Positions 26,501 through 35,500 of a DNA stretch of 64,000 nt are shown here, in pieces. The notes under the pieces are model-generated. The model ran no database searches, was not told where the DNA came from, and saw only the letters and a list, made by a program, of their open reading frames with translations. Positions within the stretch are counted from its first letter, which is position 1; each line of letters opens with the position of its first letter. This DNA is from Haliclystus octoradiatus (Eukaryota; Cnidaria; Staurozoa; Stauromedusae; Haliclystidae). The position numbers and the translations under genes were made by a program. The DNA is taken from NCBI GenBank assembly GCA_916610825.1, contig OU744454.1, forward strand, positions 10,666,922-10,730,921. The letters run 5' to 3'.

Positions 26501-29500
26501 ACAAAAGATGGGCGTTATAACACCAGTTGGTGACACCCCTGTCGAATGGTGTCATCCGTTAGTAGTTGTAGGTAAACCTAACGGTGGCGTAAGATTATGC
26601 GTAGACTTAACCAAATTAAATAAGCAAGTAAAACGCACGTTGCACCCTGCTACAACGCCAGCTGATGCAGTGAAAAACATTGATTTGCATTCCAAGTATT
26701 TCACTTTATTAGATGCAAAGTGTGGTTATTGGCAACTTCCACTTGATGAAGATGCACAAAAATTAACAACATTTATCACTCCTTGGGGTAGATTTAAATT
26801 TTTGCGTGCCCCGATGGGTTTTATATCATCCGGTGATAGTTACAATTTAAGATGTGATCAAGCCCTTGAAGGCATTTCAAACGTTAACAAAGTCGTTGAT
26901 GATACACTTATTGACGGTGATTCATACAAAACTTTAGTTGATCGAACTTGTACAGTATTAGAACGATTTGTTCGACATGGCATTACGTTAAATGCTGAAA
27001 AATGTAAATTTGCGCAGAAAACAGTCGATTTCGTTGGTTACGTCATAAAACCAGGAGGCTATTCAGCCGACCCAAGAAAAGTCGAAGCGATTTCAAATTT
27101 TCCTTCGCCTACAAATCGCACCGAGTTAAGGTCATTCCTAGGACTTGTCAATCAGCTAGGAATGTTTACACCGTCTATCAGCAGCACCGCTGCACCACTA
27201 CGAGATTTATTATCAGTCAAAAATGAATTTCTATGGCTAAACACGCACGAAATGGCCTTCAATTCATTAAAAGAAGCCATGACGTCACCGCCGATTTTGT
27301 CTCTGTTCGACCCTACTGCAGAAACAGTTTTACAAACGGACGCTTCCAAGACAAAAGGTCTTGGATACGCTTTAATGCAAAAACAGCAAAACGAATGGAA
27401 ACTAATCCAGTGTGGATCGCGCTTTCTTCAACCATGTGAAAACCGATATGCCATTATCGAACTAGAAGCGCTGGCCATCGTCTGGGCCACAAAAAAATGC
27501 CACATTTATCTCGCTGGTTTACCAACGTATACCGTTTTAGTCGATCACAAACCTTTATTGCCAATTTTTAACAATTACACTTTAGATGCCGTTGAAAATC
27601 ACAAGTTACAATCGTATAAAAATAAGTTGTCAAACTATCAATTTCAGGTGGTTTGGACAAAAGGTAGCGCGCATATTATACCGGATGCATTATCACGGGC
27701 ACCGGTCAATGATCCGTCCCTCGATGATGAAATTGAAAATGATACATCGTTAGCTTGTATGTCGTTTACGTTAAAAGTTGCTGCATGTAGTATCACCGCA
27801 GAGAACACTGACGATGAAGCTGCCGCTACTCTAAACGATTCTAAACAATCTAATGTTCGACAACCGTTGCCGGATCCAATCATTACGGATCTACAAAATG
27901 TTGCACGAAATGATGCAGATTATCAATCACTTATAACCTGTGTTGAAAACAATTTCGCAGGTAATTCAGCAAACCAACCATATGTATTGGCCTATAAGAA
28001 AATTTGGCCAGAATTGTCAACCATCGACGGCCTTGTGTTGTATGGTCGTCGAATTGTCATTCCATCGAAAGCTCGTCAATCTGTAATTGCACGATTACAC
28101 GCCTCACATCAGGGCATTGTTAAAACAAAACGTCGTGCGCGTCAAACTGTATATTGGCCAGGTATTAACAATGACATTGTATCCTCCATTGAAGCCTGTT
28201 CACCATGTCAACATTACAGACCCAGTAATCAGAAAGAACCTTTAATTTCTGATAAACTTCCATCACGGATCTTTGAGTCAGTTTCAGCTGATTTGTTCCA
28301 ACTCAACCAGAAATACTATTTGGTCTACGTCGACCGTTTATCCGGCTTTCCGTTCATTTCAGAATGGAATTCCGATCCGTCTTCGTCTCAAGTCATTTCA
28401 GTTCTTAAATCACACTTTTCCAAAACCGGTGTACCATCTCGTTTTCGTTCGGACGGTGGTCCACAATTTAAATCTGAACTGTTCACCAACTTTCTCACCA
28501 GATGGGGTGTCAATTGGTCCCCGTCTTCGCCATACCATCCCCAGAGCAACGGTCACGCTGAAGCAGCTGTTAAAGCGTTAAAACATCTGCTTGCCAAGTG
28601 TGATAATGGAGATATTAAGTCGGAGAGTTTTCTGCAAGGTCTACTAGAATACCGCAACACTCCTAGATCAGAAGGGCGTTCCCCCTCGGAATGGGTGTAT
28701 GGTCATCCCCTTCGTTCTTTAGTGCCCGCACACTACACTTCATTCTCCCGTTCATGGCAAACGTCAGCCAAAGAGATTGACAGTAAGCTACTCCGCAACA
28801 AAGAAGCTACCACAAAGAATTACAACAAAGGTAGTAAAGTTCTAAAATCTATTCCTGTTGGCTCTCATGTGCTACTTCAACATCCGCAAAGTAAACGCTG
28901 GATAGAAGATGGTATTGTAGTGTCAAAGAATGATCGTGATTATCGCATTCGTCTGCCGTCCGGTAAACTCAAGTGGCGTAACCGTGTATTCCTGCATGTT
29001 GCCCCTGATACTAGTTCCGACGACATAGCAGAACCAGACGTGAGTGATCAAGTGCAGTCCGACGATACTCCGCGATACCCAACCCGTTCAAGACGTCCAC
29101 CTGACTATTACGGACGCAAATGATACTATTATCGATTTATCGTTTCAGTAACATCGTTATAATCATAAGTATATCATAATCACATATCAGTAATTTGTTA
29201 AAGTTAACCTCCCTAATAATAAGTATTCATGTTATGTTTAGTCGTTTAACTTGAAGGGGAGATGTAATGTATCTATCGTATGCGCATGCGTAAGGTTATT
29301 TATAACTAAATGATTGCGCAGTTTTAAATCAGAGTGTTAGTGACGACCAGTGTAGAAGGTCGTATGTACGTAATATTAAATACATGATTCAGATCAACAG
29401 GATATACCTACACGGGTGTTTATTCGTCTATTGTCTTCGTATCTTACATTGTGAAACTCTATTTATCACTCTTTCCCATTAAAATTTATCAAGATATCCT

Positions 29501-32500
29501 AGATTTCAGACTATTTATGCCCTTGTGAAACTCTATTTATCACTCTTTCCCATTGAAATTTATCAAGATATCCTAGATTTCAGACTATTTATGCCCTTGT
29601 GAAACTCTATTTATCACTCTTTCCCATTAAAATTTATCAAGATATCCTAGATTTCAGACTATTTTCAAGTTTTGAATTCTCATGTCTGAAACTTACTCAA
29701 CGTTTACATTTGTTGACGTTTTTATTATTTAGAGCTTACGTGTCTCCTGGTATATCATACCGCGTCAATTTTCAAATGGCCATATTATGCACTATCACAT
29801 TTACTATTCTGAGATTGACGATGGTAATAAAAAGGAATCAAAGCAAACAGTCGCTGCTAATGAAACAGATTATGTTTTATCTGGTTTAGTCAAAGGTAGT
29901 CTATACAAAGTGGAAGTATCATCCAGCAATGCCGCCAGAGAAGGTCCTAGAAGCCGTGCGTCTACTATTGAAATTCATTCTCTGAAATCAATAGGTATGT
30001 TGATAGACAATTTTTATGGTTAGTAAGTCTACATGGATTCTACAGTCTATTCTGCTGTGTTAAGTAACTTTAAAACGAACCTGTACAATCAAAAATGATT
30101 TATCTACCTCTCATAGCTGATATTATTTAGGGATGAGACGATTACCAAATTTACCGATGTTCGAAGCCGATTAGTTCTCAGCAGACTAGTCATAGTAATC
30201 GGCCGATTAATCGAATGTTTCGATTGTTTCTCACTCAAACAAACCATTACAAAATATTGATTAAAAACGTCCAACGATTAAAAATCAATTTATTTGCCGA
30301 TGATCGGCAAAATCGATTATTTTCAGAACAATCGTCTCATCCCTAATATCATTCATAGGTTTCACTATAAATGAATAAATACCTTGTAAGAAAGTTGATA
30401 TGTTAAGTTATGATATGATATGTTAAGCATTGGTAGTTCAGTTGAGTGTCCACGCAATGTAAGAGAGACCAGGGTTTAATTCCTCGCCGGTGCACACAAA
30501 TTTACCTTTATATTTCCCAAACATCCTTTACTGCTACTCAAGTTTCAAGCATTTTACTGCGATCTTCAGACAGATTTTTTACTCAATCAATTGCAAGATT
30601 ATTATTATCGTTATATTCCCATATATTATTATTATTTACCGCCCTGCCAAATGAAGACACAGAGCCCTATATTATCCGCATTTAGATAAACACAAATTTT
30701 ATTATTATTATATACCGTAATCCGGCGCATATAAGTCACACACGAGTATAAGTCGCAGGGTGATTTTTCAAGCAAAAAAGTTGAATTTATTGATTTTGTG
30801 TGTATAAGTCGCACCTTGATTTTTGAATCATTTGAACATGAAATATGGAATAAAACACTGTAATTTGAAAATAATTTTCAGGTATTTCTAGTAAACAAGT
30901 ATGTGATAAGAAAATATGTCAATGTTTTTGTGAAGTAATCCACAGTCATAGCAACAACAACAAAAACAAATCAAAACCAATTAATCGTGAATTTTAAAAC
31001 CATAAACATCAGAGAACGAGTAAAATAAAGAGCAATAATCCAGTTTTAAAAACAGCCATTTTAAACAACATTTCATTCCTTAATATTGTACAATACGGTA
31101 GATAACAAATCAAATCAACTGCATAATTTCTTTACGGAATATATAGAGGTAATATGTTGTTTTTTGATGTCTCACTTCTTTCTAAACGAGTGAAAAGATT
31201 CCAGCATGTTTTCTATGTCCTACTACACATGCGTTGTAAAATCAAGAAAAGAGGTTATTGAAAAATGGCTAAAAATTTCATAAATTTGTTGATGTTTTTG
31301 TGTTTTGCGCGTATAAGTCGCACCATGATTTTGAAGAACAAAATTTTGACTTTAAAGTGCGACTTATATGCGCTGGATTAAGGTATATGGGAATTAAAAT
31401 TACACAGAATGTCGATTGAGTGAAAAATCTGTCCGAAGATCGCAGTGAAATGCGTGAAACTTGAGTAACAGTAAAGAATGTGTATTCTTTGACTCTCTCA
31501 CCCTATATTATTATTATTTACCGCCCTGCCAAATGAAGACATAGAGCCCTATATTATCCGCTATTAGATAAACACAAACTTTATTATTACTATATATATG
31601 GGAATTAAAATTACACAGAATGTCCTGTAAAAACTTCAATATCCTCAATACAGTGAAACATGTATGTAACCGCCAGCTAGAAGCAGATAAATTGACCACT
31701 ATAGACAGATGGCCTTCATATACAGGTTTGATTCAATAGAAAATACTATTTTAGACATTGCAAGAGTGACCACTATGGACAAGTGGACGCTGTATAGAGG
31801 TGACCGTTATAACAGGTTCGACTGTACCATTTTGTAATATGTATCCTTGATATTAACACATTGAAAGTTTGCCACCGTCACTTATCTTAACCCTAGTTGC
31901 TTTTACGTAATCATTCTGTTTTCTTGCAGATACCAAGCAAGGAGAGTTAACTGCTATCTGGCTGAATAACTCTGCAGCACAAGTTACTTGGAATCTTGCC
32001 CCAAAATGTATGGTGTTTGAAGGAGTGACGCTGGTATACATCGAGATAGATTCAACAAATTATTGGAAGGATTCCCTTGTTTTGAAGTACGCGCCAAGAA
32101 TTAAACAAGCCACAATCTCAAACATTGATCGAAAACAATTATATCGCATAGAATTATATCAAAACTGTAAAGGATTGCAGCCTATTCTTGTATCTGTTTT
32201 TGTTCTTGCAACAAAACAAAATCGAATTGAATCTCGACCTTTACCTAATGGGGGTCATAGTACATCCCTATCTGAACCACTTGACGTCAAATGTGTTGTT
32301 AAAGATGCATCGTCCATATATTTATCATGGGCAAAACCAAGGTATGGTGGGGAGTATGTCAACTATGTTGTAAAGGCAGTCACAACAACTTTGGAATCAA
32401 CAGAGGCACCGTTAGCTGCTACAATCAACCAAGAATTTCTGGTTAAAAATCTCCAACCTGGTTCATGGTATTATTATACTATTGGTGCAACAACTATTGA

Positions 32501-35500
32501 TAGCCAAAGAATGTTGCCTAGATATAGTGATGTTGTGACATGCAAGACTGTTGATACAGGTATTAATTGATTTTTGATAGTCAAGGGGCAGCACCAGATG
32601 GGCTTGTTGATGTCATCTCTTTAATAATACAGTGCAGTTTCATATGTTTCGTCTTCTTTATTTTATTTTATAGATTTTTTCATTTATCATTTTTCCACAA
32701 ACCGTGTAAGCTTGCAGCTTTTTTCACCGGGGTGGTTGGTTGATTTGTTAGTATTTTGAAGCTTCTGTGCGTTTAATAGCCGGATGCCCTTCCTGAAACC
32801 AACCTATAGTGCTCTGAACAGAGATTGAACCAGAGACCCTGCTGGCCGTGGTCCAACTTCCTAGCCACTACACCAAGGCCGCACACAAAACAGTCCCCAG
32901 AGTCCCAGACAGTCTTTTTATCCTGAATACAGGGTCTGAGATGAAGTTTTACAATCTGGAATCCTATGTTTTTCCTAAAAATTATCTCCTGAACTTTTCC
33001 CCTCAAACGTAGCAAAAGAAGCAATAAATATCTGCAGTAAAACAATATCCAATTCCAGTGAATCCACGTGTAATCAACTGGGGCAGAAACTTTGATTTTC
33101 ACTACATAAACCATCCTTGAAATAGGCATCAACACTGAATTACCATGGCACTGTTCATTCCAATTCCAATAGGATTTATCGTTCTCGATATCAAGACTTC
33201 AGTGAAGTTACGATATACAATCAAACCTGTTATAACGGTCACCTCTATACAGCGGTCACCTGTCTATAGTGGTCACTCTTGCAATGTCTAAAATATCGTA
33301 TTTTCTATTGAATCAAACCTGTATATAAGGCCACCTGTTTATAGTGGTCAATTTATTTACCTCTCTTTGTTGGCTGTTATATACAGGTTTCACTGTAAAG
33401 ACTTTTCAAGGCTTAAAGGGGCAAAATTGACCGGCGACCGCTGCGAGCACAAGTTGAATTTATGCTTAGCGTAATTCAACCGTCTCGCTTTGAAACAATT
33501 GTTATACGCAGGCCTAACTTGTAATAAAATTCATGTCAACAATGAACATGGTGTTATAACAATAAGCGTGCACGTGATCCTAAGTGCGTAGCGCCTGCCG
33601 GTCATTTTTGCTCCTTTAAGTCTTGATATTGAGTCCTACTAAATTTGTTTTACAAAATTACCAACTTCTGATTTCTGCTCAGACTTGCGGGATCCCAGCT
33701 TTTCTCGTACACTGCCTAAATATTCCAGACGCATTGATTTCGCATCATAATCGAAACACTGATCATTACTTGAGGCAATTTAACTTTTTTTAACATTGTT
33801 TGTTATTTTCAGTTTCAACACCCCCGTTAGCTGTTACTGGTAAACTATTGGTAGAGAAATCAACTCTCATTGTGACGTGGGATCATCCTGAAAAGACCAA
33901 CGGCATATTATTAAGTTATGTAATAAAATATGGTATTTGTGATCCTGGATTAGAGATGACGTGGTCCAATCATATCGTTAGCATGGTACATGGTATGGAT
34001 AAACCACTTGGTGCTGGCATTAAAATCAAAAACATTCGCGATTATTGCCTCAAAGTATATCCAATGAACGGGGCTGGCGAAGGAGGTTCATCTAAAATGT
34101 TTGAAGTTAAAGCTATACCAGGTACGCACATTAATGCGGTGTTAGACTAGTGAGAGCCAAGTGACGAGGGTGTCCTGTTTAGTACCATCTTCGTTATCTC
34201 ATTGTATGTGGATTGTGTGTGTGTGGTATCAAATATTTCAAGCAATTTTGTTATGATTTTGTAAAAACATTGTACCGGTAGTAATTGTTACAGTTCAGGC
34301 ATGAGATTTTAAGACTTTTTAACGGGTTTTAGATTATTCCTACTGTTATGAACTCTTGATGTTGCCTTTTTCCCATTGAAATCCATTACAAATATCTAGA
34401 TATTCTTGATTCCGGACTCTTTTTGAAATTCCAAATTCTGATGCTTCTGAGAATACATTTTCTGATTTATTATCATCATATCAATAGTGAAGAAAACCGT
34501 TATAAACACTTCAATCTTAATTGTAGTTTACCAGCGATCCTAAAGTTTAAAAATAATATTAGCCAAACTAATACCTTTGTGAGTGTGAAAGCCACAAGTG
34601 TTAAACTTTTTCCATGCGAACCTTTGACATGTCAAGGTTTGGCCTAGCAATAAAAAAGTTCTCAATTTTCTGCTTTTTTTTCTCACTCGGCTGATGCACT
34701 AATACGTTTGTGATGAATTTAGATTCCAATGTTTGCGCAATATTCTTACATGACTTCTATAAATTTTAAATTATACAATTCTTGCCTATTTTGTATACTT
34801 TGGTACCATTCATTCTATTTTTAGTTCCGACATCACAACCAAATTCTTTGTTAACAACGACAAAAAAGATCACACACACTGGCTTGCAGATCAATGATCG
34901 TAAATTTAATTCTAATGTTTTATCTGATGATACTCGTATGGGTATTATCGTTGGTTGTTCAGTGGCGTCAGCGTTTCTAATTGTTTTTATTCTGGTATTT
35001 ATCTGGAAGAATCCATTCAGGTATGTTGATAGTTGACATAATGTATTTTTGCTCCAAGCTAAATTATCAGACCTCGAGGCTCTATTATCTACCTCAGCCA
35101 ATGGCTGATTATCTAGCTAGTTATTGTTCTTCTTTTAAAGGCATCAAAGACAATTTTTTTCAGCTAATGGCATTTGTGCAATATGGAATGTACTGCCTGC
35201 GGAGAATTCCAAAATTCTCAAAAGTTGTCTGTGACATGCAATCCCATTGAAACTATTGAAATTATTGCAACCTCAATTATTGTATTGAGCTCTGTTTTTG
35301 AATCAATTAATGATTAATTATTGATAACATTTCCAGCATTTTCTTCTATAGTTTTATGTTCAAGTTTGACCTCTAAATCAATTATCGTCTAATTTGTGCT
35401 CTATCTTATTTCGTTCTGGAATCTAGGAGTGAAGGTTTCAAGCTTTTCTCAGCCCCCTGTTGACATTTAAAAAGAAGTATAATTCTAGATTACATACCCG

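Larger units (their letters stand above)
24284..29448 (+). mobile_element. Intact Ty3/gypsy-type LTR retrotransposon
   Basis: The element is 5165 bp with a 186-bp LTR at each end; the LTRs read as identical and begin TGTAA and end TTACA. A primer-binding site starts right after the 5' LTR, a purine tract precedes the 3' LTR, and TTGTG is duplicated at both flanks (24279-24283 and 29449-29453). One open frame of 1526 codons holds gag and pol in Ty3 order (protease, reverse transcriptase, RNase H, integrase). It sits in the same orientation as the host gene, inside the intron dividing FN3-2. Everything needed for a recent, possibly mobile copy is present. Confidence 0.97.
23857..29690. mobile_element. 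TIR element carrying an expanded 74-bp minisatellite, later split by an LTR retrotransposon
   Basis: TTCAGACATGAGAATT at 23857-23872 is repeated exactly in inverted orientation at 29675-29690. Between these 16-bp ends lie roughly 8 copies of a 74-bp unit, interrupted at 24284-29448 by the LTR retrotransposon. Without the retrotransposon the element would be about 670 bp. A single-unit relative with similar ends is at 34297-34450, suggesting that the minisatellite arose by tandem amplification of the element's own interior. It lies in the intron that splits FN3-2. Confidence 0.75.

Noticed and set aside
27152..28581. Overlapping small frames on both strands inside the retrotransposon
   Set aside because: They are shadows of the intact Gag-Pol frame, with no start context or recognisable content.
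24284..29448. Endogenous retrovirus with envelope
   Set aside because: After integrase there is only a short basic C-terminal tail, then the polypurine tract and LTR; there is no envelope frame.
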